64,000 nt of DNA from the NCBI RefSeq assembly GCF_000016325.1, contig NC_009436.1, forward strand, positions 3,596,001-3,660,000, written 5' to 3'. This stretch comes from Enterobacter sp. 638. Lineage in GTDB: Bacteria; Pseudomonadota; Gammaproteobacteria; Enterobacterales; Enterobacteriaceae. Below are positions 39,475 through 49,151 of this stretch, piece by piece. The notes under the pieces are model-generated. The model was not told the DNA's origin. It saw nothing but the letters and a program-made list of their open reading frames with translations, and did not search any database. Position 1 is the stretch's first letter. Each line of letters starts with the position of its first letter. The translations under genes were made by a program, and so were the position numbers.

Positions 39475-40707
39475 TTAGTACAGCAGGCGCGCGCGAATGG
39501 TTCCTGGAATAGCCTTCATGCTCAACAGCGCTTTCTCAGCAACATCGTCGTCCGCTTCAATGTCGATAACCACGTAGCCCATCTGCGCGTTGGTTTGCAG
39601 ATACTGCGCGGCAATGTTGACGCCCTGCTCGGCAAAAATCTGGTTAATTGCTGTCAGCACGCCTGGGCGATTCTCGTGGATGTGCAGCAAACGACGACCG
39701 CCGTGCAGCGGGAGAGATACTTCCGGGAAGTTCACCGCAGAGAGCGTGGAACCGTTATCGGAATATTTGCTCAGCTTACCCGCCACTTCCAGGCCGATAT
39801 TTTCCTGCGCTTCCTGCGTCGAGCCACCGATGTGCGGCGTCAGGATCACGTTGTCGAATTCTAACAGCGGAGTGGTAAACGGATCGCTGTTGGTTGCTGG
39901 CTCCGTTGGAAAGACGTCGATTGCCGCGCCCGCCAGGTGCTTACGTCTAAGTGCGTCACACAGCGCTGGAATATCCACTACCGTGCCACGTGCGGCATTA
40001 ATCAGCAGCGAGCCCGGCTTCATCAGCGCGATCTCTTCTGCTCCCATCATGTTCTTGGTAGAGGCGTTTTCCGGCACATGCAGACTCACCACATCGCTCA
40101 TATTCAGCAAGTCGGAAAGATGTTGAACCTGAGTGGCATTGCCCAGCGGCAGTTTGTTTTCGATATCGTAGAAGAACACATTCATACCCAGGGATTCAGC
40201 AAGAATACCGAGCTGCGTACCGATGTGACCGTAACCAATAATCCCGAGCTTTTTGCCACGCGCTTCATAAGAGCCTGATGCCAGTTTGTTCCAGATACCG
40301 CGATGCGCTTTGGCGTTCGCTTCCGGAATACCGCGCAGGAGCAACAGCAGCTCGCCGATCACTAATTCCGCGACCGAGCGGGTGTTGGAGAACGGCGCGT
40401 TAAAGACCGGCACGCCGCGTCGCGCTGCGGCATTCAAATCAACCTGATTGGTACCAATGCAGAAGCAACCGATGGCCACCAGCTTTTCAGCACACGCAAT
40501 AACGTCTTCAGTCAGATGCGTACGGGATCGCAGGCCAATGAAGTGGGCATCACGGATGGATTCTTTCAGCTGCTCTGTATCCAGCGCACCTTTATGGAAT
40601 TCGATGTTGGTGTAACCCGCTGCGCGAAGATTATCGAGTGCTTTCTGATGCACTCCTTCGACGAGCAGAAACTTAATCTTGTCTTTTTCCAGTGATACCT
40701 TTGCCAT
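39475..40707 (-). CDS. serA: D-3-phosphoglycerate dehydrogenase
   Basis: A 410-residue enzyme, identical in length to E. coli SerA, catalysing the first step of serine synthesis. The NAD loop is GIIGYGHIGTQLG (about 157-169), catalytic Arg in INAARGTVVD (about 240), Glu in DVFPTEP (about 269) and His in TPHIGGSTQEA (about 292). The C-terminal ACT domain (about 335-410) binds serine for feedback inhibition. The 263-bp gap to rpiA holds its promoter, controlled by Lrp and CRP in E. coli. Confidence 0.98.
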   Translation of the reverse strand: MAKVSLEKDKIKFLLVEGVHQKALDNLRAAGYTNIEFHKGALDTEQLKESIRDAHFIGLRSRTHLTEDVIACAEKLVAIGCFCIGTNQVDLNAAARRGVPVFNAPFSNTRSVAELVIGELLLLLRGIPEANAKAHRGIWNKLASGSYEARGKKLGIIGYGHIGTQLGILAESLGMNVFFYDIENKLPLGNATQVQHLSDLLNMSDVVSLHVPENASTKNMMGAEEIALMKPGSLLINAARGTVVDIPALCDALRRKHLAGAAIDVFPTEPATNSDPFTTPLLEFDNVILTPHIGGSTQEAQENIGLEVAGKLSKYSDNGSTLSAVNFPEVSLPLHGGRRLLHIHENRPGVLTAINQIFAEQGVNIAAQYLQTNAQMGYVVIDIEADDDVAEKALLSMKAIPGTIRARLLY

Positions 40708-40945
40708 TTACCCGACCCTGTTTGTCTGAACTGTTGTTGTGCTGGATTTAAATCCGCTCCCGCCAACATATCAAAAAAAACTATTGCAGCAATATGAACG
40801 TTTGCGTCGGCACTCTGAAGAAAAGTCATCCAGGGCAAAATGACAGCATAAAATGCTGCGGTAATTTTGAAAGGCGGAAGGATCGTCAGGAGAGGTCAAA
40901 AAACGTGATACAAGTCACCGAATTTGGCTTTTGAAAAATATTTAA

Positions 40946-40963
40946 CGGGGAGAGGACTCCCCG
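40946..40963 (-). terminator. rpiA terminator
   Basis: On the minus strand CGGGGAG / CTCCCCG hairpin followed by TTAAATATTTTT. Confidence 0.65.
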
Positions 40964-40970
40964 CGTCAGA

Positions 40971-41630
40971 TCATTTTACGATGGTTTTCACGCCGTCAGC
41001 GGTGCCAATCAGCGCCACATCCGCGCCACGATTGGCGAATAGCCCTACAGTCACTACGCCCGGAATCGCATTGATGGCGTTTTCCATCGCCACGGCGTCA
41101 AGGATTTCCAGATTGTAAACGTCCAGAATCACATTACCGTTATCAGTGACCACACCCTGACGATATTCCGGGCGGCCACCCAGCTTCACCAGTTGACGAG
41201 CAACCGCGCTGCGCGCCATCGGAATGACTTCGACCGGCAGAGGAAAAGTCCCCAGGATATCGACCTGCTTAGAGGCATCGGCGATACAAATGAATTTATC
41301 AGCAACGGAAGCAATGATTTTCTCACGCGTCAGCGCCGCGCCACCGCCTTTGATCATCTGCATGTGGCCGTTGATTTCGTCGGCCCCATCCACGTAAATG
41401 CCCAGACGATCCACTTCGTTCAGATCGAACACGGTAATGCCCAGACTTTTCAGTTTTTCCGTGGAGGCATCAGAGCTGGAAACTGCACCCTCGATCTGCC
41501 CTTTCATCGTGCCAAGCGCATCAATAAAGTGTGCTGCGGTCGAGCCAGTACCCACACCGACAATAGTGCCCGGTTGTACATACTGGAGTGCGGCCCATCC
41601 TACTGCTTTTTTCAGTTCATCCTGCGTCAT
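40971..41630 (-). CDS. rpiA: Ribose-5-phosphate isomerase A
   Basis: A 219-residue enzyme of the pentose phosphate pathway, same length as E. coli. The phosphate loop [14 protein letters not shown] (about 24-37), SSDASTEKL, the catalytic DGADEI (about 81-86) and [12 protein letters not shown] (about 94-105) are present. The ATG at 41630 ([15 protein letters not shown]) is chosen; 12 upstream codons are open. It is divergent from argP. Confidence 0.97.
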   Translation of the reverse strand: MTQDELKKAVGWAALQYVQPGTIVGVGTGSTAAHFIDALGTMKGQIEGAVSSSDASTEKLKSLGITVFDLNEVDRLGIYVDGADEINGHMQMIKGGGAALTREKIIASVADKFICIADASKQVDILGTFPLPVEVIPMARSAVARQLVKLGGRPEYRQGVVTDNGNVILDVYNLEILDAVAMENAINAIPGVVTVGLFANRGADVALIGTADGVKTIVK

Positions 41631-41817
41631 GATCGTTTGCCTGTGGTGTGAAAACTCAGGGCGCATTATAGAACACGGACACCCTGAATGTCCCTGTGAC
41701 CGGTGTCACATTAACGCGTAAAGACCCGACTGCTCCGACGTGGTCAGAATTCGTCAGTCTCAAAGGTGAATTTGTGTCATAGTGCAGAATAAGCAAACTC
41801 AGGAGTACTTCCTCGCA

Positions 41818-42711
41818 ATGAAACGTCCGGACTACAGAACACTACAGGCGCTTGATGCCGTCATTCGTGAACGAGGTTTTGAGCGCGCAGCGCAAAAGCT
41901 GTGCATCACTCAATCCGCCGTATCACAGCGAATCAAACAGCTGGAGAATATGTTCGGACAACCGCTGCTGGTGCGTACCGTGCCACCGCGCCCGACAGAG
42001 CAAGGGCAGAAACTGCTCGCCCTGCTACGCCAGGTGGAATTGCTGGAAGAAGAGTGGTTGGGTGATGAGCAAACCGGCTCCACACCGCTGCTGTTATCGC
42101 TGGCGGTGAACGCCGACAGTCTGGCAACCTGGCTGCTTCCCGCGCTTTCAGCCGTTCTTGCGGACTCACCGATTCGCCTTAATTTGCAGGTGGAAGATGA
42201 AACCCGAACGCAGGAACGTCTGCGTCGCGGCGAAGTGGTCGGTGCAGTGAGTATTCAACCGCAGGCGCTGCCGAGCTGTCTGGTCGATCAGTTGGGTGCT
42301 CTCGACTACTTGTTTGTCGGTTCGAAAGCCTTTGCCGATCGCTATTTCCCCAACGGTGTGACGCGCGCCGCGCTGCTGAAAGCCCCCGCCGTCGCATTCG
42401 ACCATCTCGACGACATGCACCAGGCGTTTTTGCAGCAGAACTTCGATCTCCCGCCGGGCAGCGTGCCATGCCATATCGTGAATTCATCAGAAGCGTTTGT
42501 GCAGTTGGCTCGCCAGGGAACGACCTGCTGTATGATTCCGCATTTGCAGATTGAAAAAGAGTTGAAGAGCGGCGAGCTTATCGACTTAACGCCAGGATTG
42601 TATCAGCGTCGGATGCTGTACTGGCACCGATTTGCGCCAGAAAGCCGCATGATGCGCAACGTCACGGATGCGCTATTGGCCTATGGGCATAAAGTGTTGA
42701 GACAGGATTAA
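41818..42711 (+). CDS. argP: LysR-type regulator ArgP (IciA)
   Basis: A 297-residue LysR regulator, the E. coli length. The helix-turn-helix is in [20 protein letters not shown] (about 20-39). ArgP senses arginine and lysine and activates argO, which lies in the same neighbourhood at 43588-44223. The ATG at 41818 follows CAGGAGTACTTCCTCGCA. It is convergent with yggE. Confidence 0.96.
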   Translation: MKRPDYRTLQALDAVIRERGFERAAQKLCITQSAVSQRIKQLENMFGQPLLVRTVPPRPTEQGQKLLALLRQVELLEEEWLGDEQTGSTPLLLSLAVNADSLATWLLPALSAVLADSPIRLNLQVEDETRTQERLRRGEVVGAVSIQPQALPSCLVDQLGALDYLFVGSKAFADRYFPNGVTRAALLKAPAVAFDHLDDMHQAFLQQNFDLPPGSVPCHIVNSSEAFVQLARQGTTCCMIPHLQIEKELKSGELIDLTPGLYQRRMLYWHRFAPESRMMRNVTDALLAYGHKVLRQD

Positions 42712-42720
42712 CGAAAGAAA

Positions 42721-42743
42721 CCCCTCTCTTTGTGGGAGAGGGG
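42721..42743. terminator. Palindrome between convergent argP and yggE
   Basis: CCCCTCTC / GAGAGGGG stem with a short loop; same palindrome family as the repeats at 2274 and 27915. No T tract. Confidence 0.6.
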
Positions 42744-42752
42744 TCATGCTCA

Positions 42753-43496
42753 TTACTGCGTTTTTGTTGCAGGTTCTGGCTGTTGAGCCTGTGCAGGCTC
42801 AAGCTGGAACACCACATCGACCTGATCATCGAACTGAATCGTCGGCTGCTCGTAGGTTTCTTCCGCTGAAACAGGTGCTGCATCTGCCTTCATCATGCGA
42901 ACCATCGGGCTTGGCTGATAGTTTGAGACGTGATAACGCACGCTGTACACCGGCCCCAGCTTGGTCTTAAAGCCTGAAGCCAGTTGTTGCGCCTGACGCA
43001 CAGCGTCATCAATCGCCGCTTTACGGGCTTCGTCTTTATACTTCTCCGGTTGCGCAACGCCTAATGACACGGAACGAATTTCGTTCAGCCCGGCCTTCAG
43101 CGCGCCGTCCAGCAGCGAGTTCAACTTGTCGAGTTGGCGTACCGTCACTTCAACAGTACGCACCGCACGATAGCCTTTCAGAATGCTTTTGCCATTCTGA
43201 TAGTCATAATCCGGCTGAGTCCGCAGATTGGCGGAGTTAATATCCTTTTTCCCAACGCCGTTTTGCTCAAGGAAGGAGAGATATTGCGCAACACGATCGT
43301 CCGCCTGCTTTTTAGCAGAAGCGGCGTCTTTTGCTGCCACGTTCACTTCAATCGCAAGCGTTGCGACATCCGGAACGGCATCAACGCTCGCTGTGCCAGA
43401 GGTGACAATGTGCGGACCATCAGGCAATTCGTTTGCCTGTACCGACATTGCGCCAAAACTTACTAATGCCGCCAGGGCCATCACTTTACACTTCAC
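42753..43496 (-). CDS. yggE: SIMPL domain protein YggE (GTG start)
   Basis: A 247-residue exported protein of the DUF541/SIMPL family, linked in E. coli to lower oxidative stress and to argO-region expression. A signal peptide (KCKVMALAALVSFGAMSVQA) precedes the mature part NELPDGPHIVTSG. The GTG at 43496 is chosen: it aligns with the E. coli Met, and GGAGG lies seven bases upstream, while an ATG two codons earlier is too close to that site. It lies 91 bases after argO on the same strand. Confidence 0.88.
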   Translation of the reverse strand: MKCKVMALAALVSFGAMSVQANELPDGPHIVTSGTASVDAVPDVATLAIEVNVAAKDAASAKKQADDRVAQYLSFLEQNGVGKKDINSANLRTQPDYDYQNGKSILKGYRAVRTVEVTVRQLDKLNSLLDGALKAGLNEIRSVSLGVAQPEKYKDEARKAAIDDAVRQAQQLASGFKTKLGPVYSVRYHVSNYQPSPMVRMMKADAAPVSAEETYEQPTIQFDDQVDVVFQLEPAQAQQPEPATKTQ

Positions 43497-43587
43497 TGTC
43501 ATTCCTCCATGTTGCGAAGAGTGCCCATGAACAGGGCGCATGCCAGCAAGCTTAGCGGGTCTGCTTCAGTTGTCCATAAGAGAACGC

Positions 43588-44223
43588 TTAGTTGAGCAGT
43601 CCCTGAATATGATGAATCCCCTCTTTCGCGAGCTGGAAAGCAATAAACCACATCACTAGGCCGACCAGGGTATTAATGACGCGCTGTGCTTTCGCCGTAC
43701 GTAGACGTGGTGCCAGCCATGCGGCCAGCAGCGCCAAGCCAAAGAACCACAGGAAAGAGGCGCTGACGGTACCGAGCGCAAACCAGCGTCTCGGCTCAAC
43801 ATCCAGCTGTCCGCCCAGACTACCGAGCACCACAAACGTATCCAGATAAACATGCGGATTAAGCCAGGTCACGGCCAGCATAGTGGCGATGATCTTCCAG
43901 CGCCCTTGCTTCATGACCTCCGCGGTGGCGAGTTCCAGATTGCTGCCCATCGCCGTTTTCAGCGCGCCGAAACCGTACCACAGCAAAAATGCGACGCCAC
44001 CCCAGGTTACCAACGCCAGCAGCCACGGCGACTGCATCAGCAACGCGCTGCCACCAAAAATCCCGGCGCAAATTAGCAGCAGATCGCTCACCGCACACAG
44101 CATCGCAATCATCAGATGATACTGACGGCGGATGCCCTGATTCATCACGAACGCGTTTTGTGGACCGAGAGGAAGAATCATGGCCGCACCAAGCACAAGG
44201 CCTTGAAAATAATAAGATAACAT
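43588..44223 (-). CDS. argO: Arginine exporter ArgO
   Basis: A 211-residue LysE-family exporter with about five to six membrane segments. The opening [28 protein letters not shown] carries the family motif GPQNAFV. It exports arginine and its toxic analogues and is activated by ArgP, encoded 1.5 kb away. Transcription runs leftwards; the gap to mscS contains its promoter. Confidence 0.95.
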   Translation of the reverse strand: MLSYYFQGLVLGAAMILPLGPQNAFVMNQGIRRQYHLMIAMLCAVSDLLLICAGIFGGSALLMQSPWLLALVTWGGVAFLLWYGFGALKTAMGSNLELATAEVMKQGRWKIIATMLAVTWLNPHVYLDTFVVLGSLGGQLDVEPRRWFALGTVSASFLWFFGLALLAAWLAPRLRTAKAQRVINTLVGLVMWFIAFQLAKEGIHHIQGLLN

Positions 44224-44325
44224 GGGTTCAATCTCGAGCAGATGTCTTTAGGTGCAGACTATACTGGCGGATTGTCATTAGAGGAAATTGATAATATTAA
44301 TTGGCAATTAGCATGTCTAATATAA

Positions 44326-44353
44326 AGCCCGGATGCGTATGCGTTACCGGGCT
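44326..44353. repeat. REP-like palindrome after mscS
   Basis: AGCCCGG / CCGGGCT arms around GCGTATGCG, 14 bases after the mscS stop. It may stabilise or end the mscS transcript. Confidence 0.5.
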
Positions 44354-44366
44354 ATAAAAGTAAAAA

Positions 44367-45221
44367 TTATTCTGCTTCTTTTACACGCTTGAAGTTCACG
44401 TCCATCTGCGGATACGGGAAGCTAATATCGTTCGCGTCAAATTCACGCTTAATACGCTCCAGCACGTCCCAGTATACGTTTTGCAGATCGCCGCTGTTGC
44501 TCCAGATACGCACCACAAAGTTGATGGAAGAAGTGCCAAGCTCGTTCAGTCGAACAGTTCTTTCGCGATCCTTCAGGATACGTTCGTCAGATTCGATAAT
44601 ATTGGTGATGAGTGATTTCACCTTATCAATATCCGAATCGTAAGAGACGCTAATAATCAGTTCGTTACGGCGCACCGGCTCGCGAGAAAAGTTAATGATG
44701 TTGCCCGCAATAATCTTGCCGTTTGGGATCACCACGATACGACCATCAACGGTGCGCATGGTGGTAGAGAAAATCTGCACCTGCAACACGGTCCCCGCGA
44801 CGCCGCCTAAGTCGACATATTCCCCTGAGCGGAAAGGACGGAAAGTGACCAGCAGCACGCCTGCCGCCAGGTTAGAAAGGGATCCTTGCAGCGCCAAACC
44901 AATGGCTAAACCTGCCGCACCGAGAACCGCGATGACGGATGCGGTCTGGACGCCTACGCGGCCCAGCGCAGCAATCAGCGTGAAAGCGATAACGCCGTAG
45001 CGCACCAGTGCAGACAGGAAATCCGCGACCGTTGCATCAATATGACGCGCACGCATAACGCGGTTAAGCGCATTGGAGACAATACGCGCCACGATCATAC
45101 CCACGATAATAATCGCGATTGCCGCCACGATATTGACCGCGTAACTCAACAGCAGCGCCTGGTTGCGCACCAGCCAGGTTCCCGCATTGTTTATGCCATC
45201 GACTACACCGAGATCTTCCAT
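44367..45221 (-). CDS. mscS: Small-conductance mechanosensitive channel MscS
   Basis: A 284-residue inner membrane channel, two residues shorter than E. coli MscS. Three membrane helices end with the pore helix rich in Gly and Ala ([20 protein letters not shown], about 95-114), followed by the beta domain ([19 protein letters not shown]) and a C-terminal alpha/beta domain. It opens under membrane tension to release solutes in hypoosmotic shock. It follows fbaA by 189 bases. Confidence 0.97.
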   Translation of the reverse strand: MEDLGVVDGINNAGTWLVRNQALLLSYAVNIVAAIAIIIVGMIVARIVSNALNRVMRARHIDATVADFLSALVRYGVIAFTLIAALGRVGVQTASVIAVLGAAGLAIGLALQGSLSNLAAGVLLVTFRPFRSGEYVDLGGVAGTVLQVQIFSTTMRTVDGRIVVIPNGKIIAGNIINFSREPVRRNELIISVSYDSDIDKVKSLITNIIESDERILKDRERTVRLNELGTSSINFVVRIWSNSGDLQNVYWDVLERIKREFDANDISFPYPQMDVNFKRVKEAE

Positions 45222-45360
45222 TCTTCTGTCCTTTTGCTAAATCAAAACACAAAACATCCGTCCCACAAGGAGACAGGTAAGTGAATTAAGGGTAAACAAA
45301 AAGTGAGGAATATGCCAAAGAGATCACAAAATGCAGTGTTGCAGGGTGTTGAAAAACCAT

Positions 45361-45387
45361 AAAAAAAGGCCCGCAAATGCGGACCTT
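45361..45387 (-). terminator. fbaA terminator
   Basis: On the minus strand AGGTCCGC / GCGGGCCT hairpin followed by seven T, 23 bases after the fbaA stop codon. Confidence 0.9.
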
Positions 45388-45410
45388 TCTGACGCTTTTA
45401 GCAGCTCAAA

Positions 45411-46490
45411 TTACAGAACGTCAACCGCGTTCAGCTCTTTGAATGCCTGCTCCAGACGGGTAATCATGGAAGTCTGGGCAGCACGCAGCCATACGCGTGG
45501 ATCGTAGTATTTCTTGTTCGGCTGGTCGTCGCCTTTCGGATTGCCCAGCTGACCTTGCAGGTACGCTTCGTTGGTTTTGTAGTACTGCAGGATGCCGTCC
45601 CAGGTTGCCCATTGGGTATCGGTATCGATGTTCATTTTGATAACGCCATAGCTGACGGAATCTTTGATTTCCTGAGCAGAAGAACCGGAACCGCCGTGGA
45701 AGACGAAGTTCAGGCTGTTGTGCGGCAGGTTATGTTTCTTAGAAACATAGTCCTGGGAATCACGCAGAATAGTTGGCGTCAGAACAACGTTACCTGGTTT
45801 GTAAACACCGTGAACGTTACCGAAAGAGGCCGCGATGGTGAAACGTGGGCTGATTTTGCTCAGCTCGGTGTATGCGTAATCAACGTCTTCTGGCTGGGTG
45901 TACAGTGCAGAAGCGTCCATGTGGCTGTTGTCCACGCCGTCTTCTTCACCGCCGGTGCAACCCAGTTCGATTTCCAGAGTCATATCCATTTTGGACATGC
46001 GCGCCAGGTATTTGGAACAGATTTCGATGTTTTCTTCCAGAGACTCTTCTGACAGGTCGATCATGTGAGAAGAGAACAGTGGTTTACCGGTGGCTGCGAA
46101 GTGTTTTTCACCCGCGTCCAGCAGACCGTCGATCCACGGCAGCAGTTTCTTCGCGCAGTGGTCGGTGTGCAGGATAACTGGAACACCGTAGTGTTCAGCC
46201 ATCTGGTGAACGTGGTGTGCACCAGAGATTGCGCCCAGGATTGCCGCGCCCTGAGGAACGTCAGTTTTCACGCCTTTACCCGCGATAAACGCAGCGCCAC
46301 CGTTGGAGAACTGAACAATTACCGGAGCTTTAACTTTTGCAGCGGTTTCCAGCACGGCGTTGATGGAGTCGGTACCCACGCAGTTCACAGCTGGCAGAGC
46401 AAAGTTGTTTTCTTTAGCTACCTGGAACACTTTCTGAACGTCATCACCAGTGATCACGCCAGGTTTTACGAAATCAAAAATTTTAGACAT
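45411..46490 (-). CDS. fbaA: Fructose-bisphosphate aldolase, class II
   Basis: A 359-residue zinc-dependent aldolase, same length as E. coli. Zinc ligands are in LHTDHCAKKLL (His110), GNVHGVYKPG (His226) and FHGGSGSS (His264); the catalytic Asp is the DHC Asp109. It splits fructose 1,6-bisphosphate in glycolysis. The ATG at 46490 is chosen although the frame is open further. Last gene of epd-pgk-fbaA, 91 bases after pgk. Confidence 0.98.
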   Translation of the reverse strand: MSKIFDFVKPGVITGDDVQKVFQVAKENNFALPAVNCVGTDSINAVLETAAKVKAPVIVQFSNGGAAFIAGKGVKTDVPQGAAILGAISGAHHVHQMAEHYGVPVILHTDHCAKKLLPWIDGLLDAGEKHFAATGKPLFSSHMIDLSEESLEENIEICSKYLARMSKMDMTLEIELGCTGGEEDGVDNSHMDASALYTQPEDVDYAYTELSKISPRFTIAASFGNVHGVYKPGNVVLTPTILRDSQDYVSKKHNLPHNSLNFVFHGGSGSSAQEIKDSVSYGVIKMNIDTDTQWATWDGILQYYKTNEAYLQGQLGNPKGDDQPNKKYYDPRVWLRAAQTSMITRLEQAFKELNAVDVL

Positions 46491-46581
46491 GTTACGAGTC
46501 CTGTATCTTCGGCCGTTAGAAAAGGTGCGAGCTCTTAAAAGCACGCTGAAATTAGGGCAGGTTTCCCTGCCCATGAATGGC

Positions 46582-47745
46582 TTACTTCTTAGCGCGCTCT
46601 TCGAGCATTGCTACTGCTGGCAGAACTTTGCCTTCCACGAACTCAAGGAATGCGCCGCCACCAGTGGAGATGTAGGAGATTTTGTCAGAAATACCGAACA
46701 GGTCGATTGCAGCCAGAGTATCGCCGCCGCCTGCGATGGAGAACGCGTCGCTATCTGCAATTGCGTTAGCCACGATTTCAGTCCCTTTACGGAAGTTAGG
46801 GAATTCGAACACGCCAACCGGACCATTCCACAGAATGGTTTTCGCGTTTTTCAGGATATCAGCCAGTTTCTGTGCAGAAACATCGCCCAGGTCCAGAATC
46901 TGCTCTTCATCTTTGATGTCGTTTACAGATTTCAGGGTCGCGGTCGCGGTTTCAGAGAATTCAGTCGCTACGCGAACATCCGTTGGGACTGGGATATCGC
47001 AAGTGGTCAGCAGACGTTTAGCTTCTTCTACCAGATCCGCTTCGTACAGGGATTTACCCACGTTATGGCCCTGAGCAGCAACGAAGGTGTTTGCGATACC
47101 GCCGCCAACAATCAGCTGATCAGCAATTTTAGACAGGGAATCCAGAACGGTCAGTTTGGTAGAAACTTTAGAACCACCCACGATCGCAACCATTGGACGA
47201 GCAGGTTCTTTCAGTGCTTTACCCAATGCGTCCAGCTCTTCAGCCAGCAGTGGACCTGCACAAGCGACGTCAGCAAATTTACCGATACCGTGAGTTGAAG
47301 CCTGAGCACGGTGAGCAGTACCGAATGCATCCATTACGAATACGTCGCACAGTGCTGCGTATTTTTTGGAGAGGGCTTCGTCGTCTTTCTTCTCGCCTTT
47401 GTTAAAGCGAACGTTTTCCAGAACAACCAGCTCGCCTTCAGCCACTTCAACGCCGTCCAGGTAGTCTTTAACCAGACGTACCGGGTTGGACAATTTGTCT
47501 TTCAGGTAATTAACAACCGGCAACAGAGAGAATTCTTCGTTGTACTCGCCTTCGGTCGGACGACCCAGGTGAGAGGTTACCATCACTTTAGCGCCTTGTT
47601 TCAGGGCCAGTTCGATGGTTGGCAGAGATGCACGGATACGCGCGTCGCTGGTCACTTTGCCATCTTTAACGGGTACGTTCAGATCGGCACGGATGAAAAC
47701 GCGTTTACCTGCCAGATCCAAATCGGTCATCTTAATTACAGACAT
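46582..47745 (-). CDS. pgk: Phosphoglycerate kinase
   Basis: A 387-residue two-domain kinase, the E. coli length. The N-terminal substrate site is [18 protein letters not shown] and [10 protein letters not shown] (about 13-65); the C-terminal nucleotide site includes GGSKVSTKL and the [10 protein letters not shown] loop near 350. Middle gene of epd-pgk-fbaA, 49 bases after epd. Confidence 0.98.
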   Translation of the reverse strand: MSVIKMTDLDLAGKRVFIRADLNVPVKDGKVTSDARIRASLPTIELALKQGAKVMVTSHLGRPTEGEYNEEFSLLPVVNYLKDKLSNPVRLVKDYLDGVEVAEGELVVLENVRFNKGEKKDDEALSKKYAALCDVFVMDAFGTAHRAQASTHGIGKFADVACAGPLLAEELDALGKALKEPARPMVAIVGGSKVSTKLTVLDSLSKIADQLIVGGGIANTFVAAQGHNVGKSLYEADLVEEAKRLLTTCDIPVPTDVRVATEFSETATATLKSVNDIKDEEQILDLGDVSAQKLADILKNAKTILWNGPVGVFEFPNFRKGTEIVANAIADSDAFSIAGGGDTLAAIDLFGISDKISYISTGGGAFLEFVEGKVLPAVAMLEERAKK

Positions 47746-47794
47746 GGTGAATCCTCTCGTTGATTCTTAAAGTTTTGCAAGCGCACTTTGCGCC

Positions 47795-48814
47795 CTACCT
47801 GAAACCTTGCGCGGCCATGGCTAACGTGGTGTCGAGCATCCTGTTAGCAAAGCCCCATTCGTTATCACACCACACCAGCGTTTTGATGAGGTGGGCACCG
47901 CTGACCCGCGTCTGTGTACCATCAACAATGGCACTGTGGGGGTCATGGTTAAAATCTACTGAGACCAACGGTAATTCCGTATAGTCAACTATACCATGAA
48001 ATGAACCCTGTGCCGCTTTTTGCAGTAACAGGTTGACTTCGCTGGCTTTTACCGGTTTTTTCACCGTCACGCTGAGATCAATTGCGGTGACATTAATGGT
48101 CGGTACACGCACCGCGATCGCTTCAAAACGATCGTTAAACTGCGGAAAAATACGGGTAATCCCTGCCGCCAGTTTAGTATCCACAGGAATGATTGACTGA
48201 CTTGCTGCGCGCGTGCGGCGCAAATCCGGATGATACGCGTCAATCACTTGCTGATCGTGCATAGCAGAGTGGATCGTCGTTACGGTCCCTGACTCAATGC
48301 CATATGCATCGTCTAACAGTTTAATGACCGGAATGATGCAGTTTGTCGTGCAGGAGGCGTTGGAGACTATACGGTGTTCGGCTTGCAGTTCATGGTGATT
48401 CACGCCGTAGACAACCGTCGCGTCAAGATCGTGACCACCTGGGTGGGAAAACAGGACTTTTTTAGCACCTGCTGCAAGGTGTGCTTCTCCGTGTTCACGG
48501 TTACCGTATACGCCGGTACAGTCGAGAACCACATCCACGCCCAACTCACGCCACGGCAGCGCGTCAATGCTCTGCTCATGCAACACGCGAATGGCATCGT
48601 CGCCGACAAAGAGCTGCTCTCTTTCCTGGCGAACATCCCAGGCAAAGCGCCCATGGCTGGTGTCATATTTCAATAAATGCGCCATGCCCACGGCGTCAGC
48701 CAATTCATTGATGGCCACCACGGTGATTTCCGCACGGCGCCCGGATTCATATAAGGCACGAATCACATTGCGTCCGATGCGACCAAACCCATTTATCGCT
48801 ACGCGTACGGTCAT
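47795..48814 (-). CDS. epd: D-erythrose-4-phosphate dehydrogenase
   Basis: A 339-residue GAPDH-like enzyme that oxidises erythrose 4-phosphate to 4-phosphoerythronate for pyridoxal phosphate synthesis. The NAD loop [15 protein letters not shown] is at residues 7-21 and the catalytic Cys in [10 protein letters not shown] (about residue 155). The frame is open to 48919, but the ATG at 48814 matches E. coli. First gene of epd-pgk-fbaA; a CRP-like site lies 197 bases upstream. Confidence 0.97.
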   Translation of the reverse strand: MTVRVAINGFGRIGRNVIRALYESGRRAEITVVAINELADAVGMAHLLKYDTSHGRFAWDVRQEREQLFVGDDAIRVLHEQSIDALPWRELGVDVVLDCTGVYGNREHGEAHLAAGAKKVLFSHPGGHDLDATVVYGVNHHELQAEHRIVSNASCTTNCIIPVIKLLDDAYGIESGTVTTIHSAMHDQQVIDAYHPDLRRTRAASQSIIPVDTKLAAGITRIFPQFNDRFEAIAVRVPTINVTAIDLSVTVKKPVKASEVNLLLQKAAQGSFHGIVDYTELPLVSVDFNHDPHSAIVDGTQTRVSGAHLIKTLVWCDNEWGFANRMLDTTLAMAAQGFR

Positions 48815-49010
48815 AGGTCTCCTGCAAGGCTTTCCCTGAGTTTGAGGTGGCTGAAAGAGTAATCCAGCAACGCTCGGAGGGGAATCCTCGCCTGTCACAA
48901 ACTGCGACTGATTGGTCAATTGTCGAACAACTCAACAACTGAAACGCTTCAGCAAGAATAAGCGAAACAGAGAATAAAAGGAATGTTCGGCCAGGCCAAT
49001 AAGACAGCTA

Positions 49011-49026
49011 TATGACTTGCGTCACA
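49011..49026 (-). promoter_or_regulatory. CRP-like site upstream of epd
   Basis: TATGACTTGCGTCACA is a good match to the CRP consensus TGTGA-N6-TCACA. The epd-pgk promoter of E. coli is CRP-dependent. Confidence 0.6.
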
Positions 49027-49081
49027 TTTTAAATGGAATAATTCACAACGTTTTCACACGGCGGTGGAATAGCTGACACAA

Positions 49082-49105
49082 AAAAGCCGGACGGATGTCC
49101 GGCTC
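49082..49105 (-). terminator. tktA terminator
   Basis: On the minus strand GAGCCGGAC / GTCCGGCTT hairpin followed by a T run. Confidence 0.88.
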
Positions 49106-49113
49106 AGATTTGT

Positions 49114-49143
49114 ATGCCCGGCGAATAAAACGCGACCGGGCAT
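49114..49143. repeat. REP-like palindrome between tktA and its terminator
   Basis: ATGCCCGG / CCGGGCAT arms around CGAATAAAACGCG, directly after the tktA stop codon. Palindromes of this kind often protect mRNA 3' ends. Confidence 0.6.
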
Positions 49144-49151
49144 GACTGCGA

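Noticed and set aside
46450..47298. 282-residue open frame on the plus strand across fbaA and pgk
   Set aside because: Runs antisense through two conserved genes and their spacer; no start signal or domain.
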